In this document: piece after piece, positions 33,434 to 43,100 of the stretch | Numbering within the stretch: position 1 is the stretch's first letter | Layout: every line of letters starts with the position of its first letter | Assembly: GCA_041602035.1 (NCBI GenBank) | Contig: JBFIHA010000002.1 | Span: 124,001-188,000, forward strand | Source of the DNA: JAOTVV01 sp041602035 | Lineage (GTDB): Bacteria; Gemmatimonadota; Gemmatimonadetes; Gemmatimonadales; GWC2-71-9 | DNA: 64,000 bases | Direction: 5' to 3' | Notes under the pieces: generated by a model | Told to the model about the DNA's origin: nothing | Databases searched by the model: none | What the model saw: the letters and a program-made list of their open reading frames with translations, nothing else | Program-made: the position numbers and the translations under genes

Positions 33434-34351
33434 CTATAGCGTCACCTCGCCCTCGATGACGGTGATGGCTTGTCCGCCGACCCGCACTTCGGTGATGGTA
33501 CCGTCGGGTGCCACGTCGACCTCGACATTGATCCGACTGGGTCGTGCGATCTCCAGTCCCTGCTCCACCACGATGCGAGCCGAACGCCCGGTCGGCGCCA
33601 CGAGGCCGTGGCGAACCAGGTAGGCACCGAGGGCGCCCGCCGCGCTGCCGGTGGCCGGATCCTCCGGTACGCCGAGTCCTGGCGCGAACATGCGGCAGTG
33701 CACCGTTGCGTCGGGCGCCACCGTCTCCCGCGCAAAGCACATCGCGCAGTCCGTGCCCAGGGTGCGGAGCAACGTCGCGAGGTCACCGCCGCGCCCGCCG
33801 CTCGGCAGGGCCTGGAGCGCGGGAAGGGAGGTCACGGGAACCATCAGTTGAGGGAGGGCGGTAGACACCACCTGCGGGGCGGGCTCGCTCGCCACGAGAT
33901 CGAATTCGCCCCCCAGTGCCGCGCCCAGGGTCGCGACGTCGCTGACCGAGGGGCCGAACTCGGGACGCGCCTGGACCATGATCACTTCCGCCAGCCGTCC
34001 GCCCACGGTACGAATGCTCACGGGCAGCACGCCGGCACCGGTTTCCTGGGTTACCTGAGTCACGCCATCCTGCGGCAGGTCGATGATGCCCCGTTCGGCG
34101 AGCGTCCACCACGTGCCGATGGTCGGGTGCCCGGCCAGGGGGATCTCCGCCGTCGGCGTGAAGAACCGCACTCGACGCGTCGCGCGGTCCGACGCGAGGA
34201 CGAACGTGGTTTCGGAGAGGTTCATCTCCCGCGCCAACGCCTGCATCTCGGCGGGATCGAGGCCGGCCGCGTCCGGGAAGACGGCGAGCGCGTTTCCGGC
34301 TAGCCGCCGATCCGTAAAGACGTCGATCTGGGAGAACCGATAGCGGGGCAT
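33434..34351 (-). CDS. PhzF-family isomerase-like protein
   Basis: This 305-residue protein belongs to the PhzF family (diaminopimelate-epimerase-like fold). Segments QIDVFTDRRLAGNALAVF, MNLSETTFV (with the catalytic Glu), AGHPTIGTWWTL and DPATGSAAGALGAYL follow the family in order. Known members isomerise phenazine precursors, but most have no assigned substrate. It starts one nt after the adenosyltransferase stop and precedes the AroB-fold gene by 32 nt, so the three form a likely operon. Confidence 0.9.
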   Translation of the reverse strand: MPRYRFSQIDVFTDRRLAGNALAVFPDAAGLDPAEMQALAREMNLSETTFVLASDRATRRVRFFTPTAEIPLAGHPTIGTWWTLAERGIIDLPQDGVTQVTQETGAGVLPVSIRTVGGRLAEVIMVQARPEFGPSVSDVATLGAALGGEFDLVASEPAPQVVSTALPQLMVPVTSLPALQALPSGGRGGDLATLLRTLGTDCAMCFARETVAPDATVHCRMFAPGLGVPEDPATGSAAGALGAYLVRHGLVAPTGRSARIVVEQGLEIARPSRINVEVDVAPDGTITEVRVGGQAITVIEGEVTL

Positions 34352-34352
34352 C

Positions 34353-34898
34353 TCACCATTTCATGTCCGGGACGCCGGCGCGGTGATTGGCCAAGCGTGC
34401 GAGCATGAACAGGAGATCCGACAGGCGGTTGAGATAGCGAAGGATATCGGGAGCGACCGACGATTCGCGTTGTAGCGTGACGACGCTCCGTTCCGCCCGG
34501 CGGCACACCGTGCGCGCCATGTGGAGCTGCGCCCCCTTCAGGCTCCCGCCGGGGAGAATGAATTCATGCAGTGGCTCGAGCTCCGCGTCGGCCCGATCGA
34601 TGGCGGCCTCCAGCTCCTCGATGCGCCCGGTTGGAATCACGGCCTTGCGCAATGCCTTGGCCACCAATTCGGGCGCGGGGCTCGCGAGCCGTCCCCCGAT
34701 GGCGAGCAGGTCGCCCTGAATGGAGGTCAAGAGCGGTCGTTCGAAGTCGAGCGGCGCCGTCGCAACCGCGACCCCAATCGCGGCATTGGTTTCGTCCACG
34801 TCGCCGTAGGCGACCACACGGATCGCGTCCTTCCGCACGCGATCCCCGCCAAGGAGCGACGTCTCGCCCTTGTCACCGGTCTTCGTATAGATCTTCAC
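34353..34898 (-). CDS. Cob(I)alamin adenosyltransferase (PduO type)
   Basis: From the GTG at 34898 the protein has 181 residues. KIYTKTGDKGETSLLGG is the N-terminal ATP-binding motif of PduO-type adenosyltransferases; YGDVDETNAAIG, FILPGG and RYLNRLSDLLFMLAR complete the family pattern. It moves the adenosyl group of ATP to cob(I)alamin. A TTG nine nt upstream is a possible alternative start. It is the first gene of the three-gene group with phzF and the AroB-fold gene. Confidence 0.93.
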   Translation of the reverse strand: MKIYTKTGDKGETSLLGGDRVRKDAIRVVAYGDVDETNAAIGVAVATAPLDFERPLLTSIQGDLLAIGGRLASPAPELVAKALRKAVIPTGRIEELEAAIDRADAELEPLHEFILPGGSLKGAQLHMARTVCRRAERSVVTLQRESSVAPDILRYLNRLSDLLFMLARLANHRAGVPDMKW

Positions 34899-35020
34899 GC
34901 TGACCAAGGTAGAGACTCGCCGGTCGAGTCGCCACTCTCACGCGGCTACACACCGTTGCCTTACGACGACGCGGCCGGACGGATAGAATGCACGCGACGC
35001 GTGAGCGAAGGGAACGCATC

Positions 35021-36418
35021 GTGAAGGCGGGCAGCACATCACCGCTGATGGTGGCAATCGTCGGGTCCGGCCCCGCCGGGTTCTATACGGCGGAGCATCT
35101 GTTCAAACGTGCCGGCGACCGGGTTCGTGTCGACATGTTCGAGCGTCTCCCCATGCCGTATGGACTGGTACGGTTCGGGGTCGCGCCCGATCATCAGAAG
35201 ATCAAGAGCGCCACAAAGAGCTATGAACGCGTCGCGGCCAACCCACGATTCCGCTTCTTCGGCAACGTAGCGTACGGCGACCACCTACGGCTGGACGACC
35301 TGGCCCGATACTACCACGCCGTCTGCTTCGCCACCGGTGCGCAGACCGATCGCGGCATGGACATCCCGGGCGAGGACCTCGCCCGCAGCCATCCCGCAAC
35401 CGAGTTCGTGGCGTGGTACAATGGTCACCCGGAATTTCGCGATCGGGAGTTCGATCTCTCGGTGGAGCGCGTGGCGGTCGTCGGGGTGGGGAACGTCGCC
35501 GTCGATGTGGCCCGCATTCTCGCGCGCACACCGGAAGAACTGGAGCAGACGGACATTGCGGAGTATGCGCTCGAGGCGCTTCGCGACAGTCGCATCAAGG
35601 AGATCACCATCTTGGGTCGACGCGGTCCGGCCCAGGCGGCCTTTACGAATCCGGAAATCAAAGAACTGGGTGAGCTGGCCGGGGCCGACTTCGTGATTCC
35701 GTCGACAGACGTCACGTTGGATCCGCTCAGTGCCACGGCCGTAGCGGAGAGCGACGACCGCGCCCTACGGAAGAAGATGGAGATCCTCCAGGAAGCCGCC
35801 GAGCGGTCCCCCGGCGGCAAACCCCGGCGACTGACACTTCGCTTCCTTGTGTCACCGGTGGAGCTGCTGGGCGATGCATCCGGACGGGTAGCCGGGATGC
35901 GCATCGTGCACAACGAGCTGTATCGGTCGGACGACGGCTCGCTGCGGCCGCGGGCGACCGATCGTACCGAGGAGCTGCCCGTCGAAATGGTGTTCCGCTC
36001 TGTCGGGTATCGGGGTGTGCCGCTTCCCGGCGTGCCGTTCGACGAACGGCGCGGCGTGGTACCCAATCAGGACGGCCGGGTGCTCGATCCCACGACCGGG
36101 GCTCCCGTTCCCGGACTCTACGTGAGCGGCTGGATCAAACGGGGCCCGACCGGGGTGATCGGCACCAACAAAGCGGATGCCGGCGAGACCGTGGATCGGA
36201 TACTCGAAGACGTGGAGCAAGGAGTTCGCGCGCATCCGGCAGCGCCGGATTCCGGTGCCGTCGAAACGCTCGTGCGCGAGCGGCAGCCCGCATTTGTGTC
36301 GTTCGACGACTGGAAACGCGTTGATGAGATCGAAGTGGGCCGCGGCGAGGAATGCGGACGCCCGCGGATCAAGTTCACCTCGGCAGCCGAGGTCGCCGAG
36401 GTGCTGGGACGTCGGTGA
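35021..36418 (+). CDS. Ferredoxin/adrenodoxin-type NADP+ reductase (FprA-like)
   Basis: From the GTG at 35021 (AAGGGA 7 nt upstream) the protein has 465 residues; an ATG at 34988 would add 11. It matches FprA and adrenodoxin reductase. VAIVGSGPAGFYTAEHLFKR is the FAD motif, MPYGLVRFGVAPDHQKIK the family signature, VAVVGVGNVAVDVARIL the NADP motif, and GWIKRGPTGVIGTNKADA the C-terminal FAD segment. It moves electrons between NADPH and a ferredoxin. It is transcribed away from the adenosyltransferase gene, with about 120 nt between them. Confidence 0.93.
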   Translation: MKAGSTSPLMVAIVGSGPAGFYTAEHLFKRAGDRVRVDMFERLPMPYGLVRFGVAPDHQKIKSATKSYERVAANPRFRFFGNVAYGDHLRLDDLARYYHAVCFATGAQTDRGMDIPGEDLARSHPATEFVAWYNGHPEFRDREFDLSVERVAVVGVGNVAVDVARILARTPEELEQTDIAEYALEALRDSRIKEITILGRRGPAQAAFTNPEIKELGELAGADFVIPSTDVTLDPLSATAVAESDDRALRKKMEILQEAAERSPGGKPRRLTLRFLVSPVELLGDASGRVAGMRIVHNELYRSDDGSLRPRATDRTEELPVEMVFRSVGYRGVPLPGVPFDERRGVVPNQDGRVLDPTTGAPVPGLYVSGWIKRGPTGVIGTNKADAGETVDRILEDVEQGVRAHPAAPDSGAVETLVRERQPAFVSFDDWKRVDEIEVGRGEECGRPRIKFTSAAEVAEVLGRR

Positions 36419-36440
36419 GCGCTTCCCCTCCCCTCCTCTC

Positions 36441-37940
36441 TTACCGAGCGAGCTCCAAGACCAGTGAATCGATGTGCTGCAGTATGCCCGAATACGACAC
36501 GGTGTGGTTGTTGGCGAGGATGGCGAACGTGAGCGTGCCGCCGTCGGGCCGTTCCACGTATCCCGCCAGCGAGTTCACGCGGGCGATGCTCCCGGTCTTA
36601 GCCACGACCCGACCTTCGAGTGGCGTGCCGACGTAACGATCACGGAGCGAGCCGGGCTGTCCGGACCTCGGCAGACCACGCACGAACCCCGCGCCCTGCG
36701 GATGGGTGTGCATGTAGGCGAGCAGCGCGACGAGGGCGCGCGGGGTGAGCAAATTGGTGGTGGCGAGCCCCGAACCATCGCTCAGGGCGACGGCGGTCGA
36801 GTCCAGCCCGACAGAATCGATCAGGAATCGCCGTTCGGCGGCGAGCCCGGCCGTCCACGATCCCGTCCCCGACACCTGGCGGCCGAGGATCTTGAGGAGC
36901 ATCTCGGCAAACCAGTTCTGGCTCGAGTTCAGGACCGGGTAGATCAGGTCACCCAGCGGTCGGGAGGCCACTTCGGCAACGGGGGTGGTCGCGCGGAGGG
37001 ACGCGTAGAGAGTCGAATCGAGCGTCGAGCGGGTCGGTCCCTCGACACTCACGCCGCGCCTGGCCAGCGCCTCTCGCAGTGCGGCGGCGAAAAACAACGC
37101 CGGATTTGGGATCGCGAAGTACTCGGTGCGGGGACGGGCCCCCAGGGGTACGCCGCCTTCTGCCCAGATCCGCGTCGTGCCGGGCTCGCGGAAGAAGTCG
37201 ATGGTGCGCCGCTCCCCGGAGTTCAGGGTGCGGGTACGGTTTTCGAACAGGAACACGCCCAGGTCCGGCCAGAACTGCACCGCGACTGGAGCACCGACGG
37301 CGGGGCCCGGAGCGTACGTCACGTCGAGGCTGTTGTCGTTGAACCCCAGACCCGACACCGGTGCGGCGTACCACCAGTTCAGGTCGTAACTTTCCCATCC
37401 TGCATGGACCAGCTCGGGGTCGAAGTGGCTTCCGTCTCCCACGATGGCTCCTGCCACACGGCGAATGCCGCGGTCGGCGAGCTGATTGGCCAACGTGTCG
37501 ATTCGAGCCCATGAGGAGTCGCATGCACCGACGGCGAGGGTATCGGCCCCGTAGCAACGCGTCGAAAAGCTCGGGTCGCCCCGACCGTAGATGACCAGAT
37601 CGCCGTGGAGGACTCCATCCACTATCGGGCCCGACGCATACAGGCTCGTGACGGCCCGGAAGTCAGCCGGGAGCAACGTGCTGGCGGCTGCGGCAACGAC
37701 GAGCTTCGCCGTGGACGCGGGAACGAAGAACCGATCGGCGTTGTGCTCGTACACCGTGCGGCCGCGGTCGTCAACCACGAGGAGACCCCAATGGGCCCGG
37801 TCCAGCGGCGGCGTGGCCAGACGGCGCTCGATGCGGCGCGCAAGACCGGACTGGGCGTGAATCGGCGGAACGGCGGCGCCGACCAGGGCGGCGCACGCTC
37901 CCAGGAACCACAGGTTGCGGCGTAGGTTACAGTTGTTCAT
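36441..37940 (-). CDS. dacB: D-alanyl-D-alanine carboxypeptidase/endopeptidase (PBP4, DacB)
   Basis: From the ATG at 37940 the protein has 499 residues with a signal peptide ending near VPPIHAQ. It is an S13-family PBP4: the active-site serine is in FVPASTAKLVVAAAA (SxxK), the SxN motif is in SDGSG or LNSSQNW, and the KTG box is VVAKTGSIARVN. It trims or cuts peptidoglycan cross-links in the periplasm. It is divergent from the tamA-like gene with only 54 nt between the start codons, so the two share a control region. Confidence 0.93.
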   Translation of the reverse strand: MNNCNLRRNLWFLGACAALVGAAVPPIHAQSGLARRIERRLATPPLDRAHWGLLVVDDRGRTVYEHNADRFFVPASTAKLVVAAAASTLLPADFRAVTSLYASGPIVDGVLHGDLVIYGRGDPSFSTRCYGADTLAVGACDSSWARIDTLANQLADRGIRRVAGAIVGDGSHFDPELVHAGWESYDLNWWYAAPVSGLGFNDNSLDVTYAPGPAVGAPVAVQFWPDLGVFLFENRTRTLNSGERRTIDFFREPGTTRIWAEGGVPLGARPRTEYFAIPNPALFFAAALREALARRGVSVEGPTRSTLDSTLYASLRATTPVAEVASRPLGDLIYPVLNSSQNWFAEMLLKILGRQVSGTGSWTAGLAAERRFLIDSVGLDSTAVALSDGSGLATTNLLTPRALVALLAYMHTHPQGAGFVRGLPRSGQPGSLRDRYVGTPLEGRVVAKTGSIARVNSLAGYVERPDGGTLTFAILANNHTVSYSGILQHIDSLVLELAR

Positions 37941-37994
37941 GGGAAACTCGGGGATCGACGGTCGTGGGATGCGGCAAGCTATCGAGGTCCGCAC

Positions 37995-40133
37995 ATGAGG
38001 TCAATTCGTGCGGGCGGTGTTCTCGCCGTGTGTGTCATGATCTCACTCCCTGGCGCCCTGATGGGGCAAACCCGTGACGTCCGCGGACCGGTGGTGCGAG
38101 GGCTCGCGTTCGACGGCAACAAGGCGATCGACGACAACACCCTCGCGATCTCCATCGCCACTTCGGTCTCGACGTTCTTCGCGCGCTCGTCGCTCGTCCG
38201 CTGGATGGGCTTCGGCGAACGGCGTTACTTCAACGAGGTGGAGTTCCAGCGCGACGTGTTGCGCATTCTAGCGCTGTATCGGCAGAGCGGGTACGTGGAT
38301 GCTACGGTCGACACAGTGGTGCAGCGATCTGATGATGCCGTGAAGCTGCGCTTCGTCATCGCCGAAGGGGAACCCATTCGACTCGCTCGCTTCACAGTGC
38401 AGGGCCAGGAAGACATCATCCCGACGCGGGAGCTCATGAGCACCTTTCCGCTCCGTGAGGGCGATCCGTTCAACCGCGTGCTGATGCTGGCGTCGGCCGA
38501 CACGGTGCGCCTCCGGCTTGCAAACCGGGGCTATCCGTTCGCCGAGGTGTTTCGGAACTTCGACATCGATCTCGAGAGCCGTACCGGCACCGTGGACTTC
38601 GAAGTGGATCCGGGTCCGAGGACCACCGTCGAGCGCGTGGAGATCGGTGGGCTCCGTGACGTGGACGAACAAGTCGTGCGGCGGGCAATCTCCGTCGAGC
38701 CGGGCAAGCTGTTTCGGTTGCGAGACCTCTATCGGAGTCAGCTTGATCTGTACCGGACCGATCTCTTCAGCTACGTGAGCGTAGCCCTCCCCGATTCCAC
38801 GCGCGGCGCGACTACACCGGACTCGATGGTGACCGTTCGCGTTCGTCTCGCCGAGGGGCCTCGACAACGTCTCCGACTCGGCGGAGGCTATGGCACGATC
38901 GACTGTTTTCGGGCGCTGGGGAGCTGGACACTCCTGGACTTTCTCGGCAACGGTCGGTCGCTGCAGCTTCGCGGGCAGGCCTCGCAGATCGGGGCTGGCA
39001 CACCACTCGATGCCGGATTCCAGAACTCCGTTTGCGGCGCTCTGGCGGACGAAGACACCAGTCGATTGAAGCTGAACTACAATCTCACCCTCACGTGGCA
39101 CGAGCCGTACGTGTTCTCGCGGCGCACAAGTGCCAACCTCTCCGTGTACGGGGAGCGCTACACCGAGTTCCGGGCGTACCTCCGTGAGGCCGTTGGCGGC
39201 GAAGTCGCCGTCACTCACCATCCGGAGCCACGGATCCCGGTGACCCTGTCGTATGGGCTGTCGTACGGTAGCACGAGAGCCGACCCGGCAGCGCTGTGCA
39301 CGTTTCTCAACGTGTGCCGTGTCGAGGATACGCGGGTCTTCACTGAGGATCGACTCCGGGCGACGCTGTCGCTGTCGGCGGTGCGCGATGTGCGGAACTC
39401 GGTGCTGAATCCCACCGCGGGGAGCTGGCTGGGGTCGGAGATCCGGTGGGCGTCTCCAACCATCGGGTCCGACTCGCTGATCCGGTTCGCCAAAGGCACG
39501 TTGGAGTTCTCGGTGTACGGCCGCACCGGCCGGCACAGCGTGCTGAGCGTTCGCGCCAAGATCGGCCGCATCTTCCCGGCCACGCTCGGGGCCGGCGCGC
39601 AGGATTTGCGGCTCGTCCCCCCGGACGAGCGGTTCTACGGCGGGGGCGCCAGCACGGTTCGCGGATATGGACAGAACGAGCTGGGGCCCAAGGTCCGCGT
39701 GTTGGATACGGTCATCGTGCGCACCGAGGATCGGAACGGGCTGCCCGTGCAGGTGGTGGATAGCGTCATTCGGACGTCGCCGATCGGCGGGAACGAGCTG
39801 ATCATCCTGAACGCGGAATACCGAGTCCCGCTCGCCGGGTTCTCGAACCGGCTCGCCGCCGCCGTCTTCGTGGATGCCGGCCGAGTGGTGGACCGCACCA
39901 GTGACGTGGCGCGGGGAAGCGGACTCCGAATCACGCCAGGGATCGGGATGCGGCTCGCCTCCCCGCTCGGGCCGATTCGCCTGGACGTCGCCTTCAATCC
40001 GTACCCCACGGACGAGACGCCGTTGTATAGAAAGGAAGGGTCCGACCTGGTCCTGGTGACGCAGACCTATCAGCCGACCCGCTCGTTCTTGGGTCGCTGG
40101 CGATTGCACTTCTCGGTGGGACAACCGTTCTAA
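37995..40133 (+). CDS. BamA/TamA-family outer-membrane assembly protein
   Basis: From the ATG at 37995 (GAGG 7 nt upstream) the protein has 712 residues with a signal peptide. Residues about 30-290 hold POTRA repeats (VRGLAFDGNKAID, TVQGQEDIIPTRELMSTF, VERVEIGGLRDVDE). The C-terminal 16-strand barrel has the conserved FYGGGASTVRGYGQNELGP loop and ends RLHFSVGQPF with a C-terminal aromatic. Since tamB follows with a stop/start overlap, this is probably the TamA partner rather than the main BamA. Confidence 0.92.
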   Translation: MRSIRAGGVLAVCVMISLPGALMGQTRDVRGPVVRGLAFDGNKAIDDNTLAISIATSVSTFFARSSLVRWMGFGERRYFNEVEFQRDVLRILALYRQSGYVDATVDTVVQRSDDAVKLRFVIAEGEPIRLARFTVQGQEDIIPTRELMSTFPLREGDPFNRVLMLASADTVRLRLANRGYPFAEVFRNFDIDLESRTGTVDFEVDPGPRTTVERVEIGGLRDVDEQVVRRAISVEPGKLFRLRDLYRSQLDLYRTDLFSYVSVALPDSTRGATTPDSMVTVRVRLAEGPRQRLRLGGGYGTIDCFRALGSWTLLDFLGNGRSLQLRGQASQIGAGTPLDAGFQNSVCGALADEDTSRLKLNYNLTLTWHEPYVFSRRTSANLSVYGERYTEFRAYLREAVGGEVAVTHHPEPRIPVTLSYGLSYGSTRADPAALCTFLNVCRVEDTRVFTEDRLRATLSLSAVRDVRNSVLNPTAGSWLGSEIRWASPTIGSDSLIRFAKGTLEFSVYGRTGRHSVLSVRAKIGRIFPATLGAGAQDLRLVPPDERFYGGGASTVRGYGQNELGPKVRVLDTVIVRTEDRNGLPVQVVDSVIRTSPIGGNELIILNAEYRVPLAGFSNRLAAAVFVDAGRVVDRTSDVARGSGLRITPGIGMRLASPLGPIRLDVAFNPYPTDETPLYRKEGSDLVLVTQTYQPTRSFLGRWRLHFSVGQPF

Positions 40134-43100
40134 TGGCCCGTCGCCTCTCCGTCGCGCTCGCCCTCGCCGCTGCCTGGATCGTTGGCGTCACGTTGGGTGT
40201 GGCCGGCGCTGCGCTCCGGACCCAGAGTGGTCGGCTCGCCCTCGTGGCGTGGGTCCTCGATGTGGCGAACCGCGCAGTCGTTGGTACGGTCGAGGTGGGC
40301 GACGTCGGCGGCTCCTTCCTAAGAGGGCTCGAGCTTCGAGACGTGGTGGTCGCTACCGAGGACGGCTCCCCCGTGCTGCGCGCGGAGCTGGTCGGGATCG
40401 GCTACGGCGTTCGGGAGTTCATGCGCGGCCGGATCGTGTTCGGGGAGCTGAGGCTCTCGCGACCCGAGATCACGGTCGTACAGACGCGGTCAGGAGCCCC
40501 TTTCAACTTCGAGACGCTGTTCCCGAGCGACGACCGCCCCGACCCCACGCCCGGACGGCTCATCGCCTTCGGCAATGTGTCGATCACCGACGGCCGGATC
40601 GTCGTGAAGACGCCGGTGCCCAACGGTGCCGTGCCCGTCCGCGAACAGGAGCCGGGGCCCGACGGTCCGCTGCAGGTCCGCCGATTCGAGCGCCTGGGGG
40701 CCCAGCTGGACTATCTGAGGATTTCGTCGTCCCGACGGGACGACCCGATCCTGGTCGAGATCGCCCGGCTGCGCACGGAAGTGTCGGATCCGGTGCTCAG
40801 CGTCTGGGACTTGCGTGGGACGGCGCGGGTGTGGAGCGATTCCCTCGGACTCGAGTTGGCCCGGATCGAGCTGCCGCACACCGAGGCACGACTCGAGGGC
40901 ACCGTGACATGGATCGCGGGCTCGTTGGGCTTCGCTCTCGAGGGTCGGGCGTCACCGGCCGAAACCGACGACCTCCTGGGACTGGTTCCGGCACTCCCGG
41001 CTGGGCTCCGAGGTGAGGCGCGATTCGAGACGCGGACATTGGGCGACGACGCGATCGCCTTCGCGGGGCACAACCTGGATGTCCGTGGCCGCGAGGGTGG
41101 CCGCATGCGCGGACGATTGGGCATGCAAGTCGGACCGGGCGAGCGGTGGGCGTTCAGGGAGACCACGCTCGAGTTGGACGACTTCGATCTGGACTATGTG
41201 CGCGGCTACCTGGATACGCTTCCATTCGTGGGACGCGTGACGGGTCGGGTGTCGGCGGACGGGCCGGCGGAGCGGCTCAGCCTCGAGCTGAACGCCGCCT
41301 TCCGCGACCTCGTGGTGGAAGGGGAACCCGTGTCGCGGGCCCGCGGCTCAGGCATCGTCTCTGTGAGTGAGGATGATTTCGTTTTCCGCGGCTTCACGAT
41401 TCGGGATGCCGACGTCAGCCTCGCGACCGTGGAGCGGCTGGTCCCTGCCATGCTCCTGCGTGGACGACTCGCAGGATCGGGAACCCTCACCGGTCCGTGG
41501 CTGAACGCGACGTACGAGGGAGGACTCAGACACCGTGATGCCCCGCTGCCGGAGAGCGCTGCCACCGGTCGGCTCACCCTCGACACGCGTGGCGAGACGC
41601 TTGGTGTGTGGACCGAGCTCACGTTCGACTCCCTGCGTCTCGAGGGATTGCGCTCGAGCTTCGAGGGGTCCGACCTCGCGGGTGCGTGGCAGGGAACCGT
41701 CGCGCTGGCGGGCTTCGTCGACTCACTCGCGGTCACGGGGAGGCTCGAGGGCGATGCCGGTGTGCTCGAGGTCGCAGGCGCGTTGTTCTTCCTCGAAGAC
41801 GGATCGGGCTCGCACCGGCTGGATGTCCGAGCCGAACGCCTCGACCTAGGCCGCCTGTCGCCGCGGTTTCCGAGCACGGTGTTGAGTGGGTCGATGATCG
41901 GGTCGGGTGGCTTCGCTACCGACGAGGCGCATCCCTTCCGCGCGGCCGTCACGCTCGGCCGCTCCTCGGTTCAGCGCATTGACCTGGACACGGCCGCCGC
42001 CGTGGCGGTCGTCGCGCCCACGCGCGTGGCCTTCGACACGCTCACCATCGAGGCTCGTGCGCTCCGCATCCACGCCGCCGGTGGCGTGGGTCTCGACACC
42101 GCGGCGCGGGACACCCTGCTGTTCACCGCCGTCACGGACTCGATCGGGATCTTCGAGCCGGTGCTCGAACGGCTCCTCGGTCCACTGGAGGCGACGGAGG
42201 AAGCCGTCGCGCGCCCTTCGGGGACCGCGCGTGCCGCGGGTCGGGTGGTGGGGTCCATCAGTGGATTCCAGGTGGTCGCCGACCTCGACTTCGCGCAATT
42301 GCGCCGGGCCGACGCCTACGTCTCCCACGCCGGCGGGGTGTTCACCTGGGTCTCCGCGACGCGCAGCCTGGGGCTCGACGCGTCGATCGACTCGGTAGGC
42401 GTCGGGGCGGTGGCCCTGGGTGACGTGCGCGTGGCCCTGCACGGGCAACTGGAGGCGTTGGGGTGGCAGGCACAGTCACGCCTCGGTCACGGAGCGTGGA
42501 TCGGGGCCGGACGTGTCGTGCGCGATTCGACATCGACCGAGTTGGTGTTCGACTCGCTCGGGTTGAGCTTGGCATCGGGACCGTGGTTTTTGGATCGGGG
42601 GGCGTCGATCGCGATGGACGACAGCGGCCTCACCTTCACAGAACTGGTGCTGCGCAACCGGTTGGGTCCGGGAGTGGTGTCCGTCCGCGGCCGCTGGCCC
42701 TTCCGCGGCGAGGGCGTGTTGGAGGGATCGATCGACGGGCTGCAGTTCGGTGACGTGATGGTGCTGGCGTTCCGCGATCCGGAAGAAGCGGCCGGTGAGC
42801 TGAGCGGGACGTTCACGCTCGGAGGCACGGCCCGCGCGCCCGTGCTCTCATTAGCCGCCAACTTGCGCGACGTACGCTATCGGAACTTCAGCGCGCCGTA
42901 TACGCAGGGTCTGTTCCAGTACCGCGATCAGCGACTCCGTGGTGATTTCGAGCTCCGCGAGCTTGGGGTTCCGATCCTGATGGTTACGGCAGAGCTCCCG
43001 CTCGACTTGGCGCTCACCGGTGTCGACCGGCGGCGGCTTCCGGGACCGGTGACGGTACGCGCGAGAGCGGAGGATGTCGATCTCGCGTTGCTCGAAACGA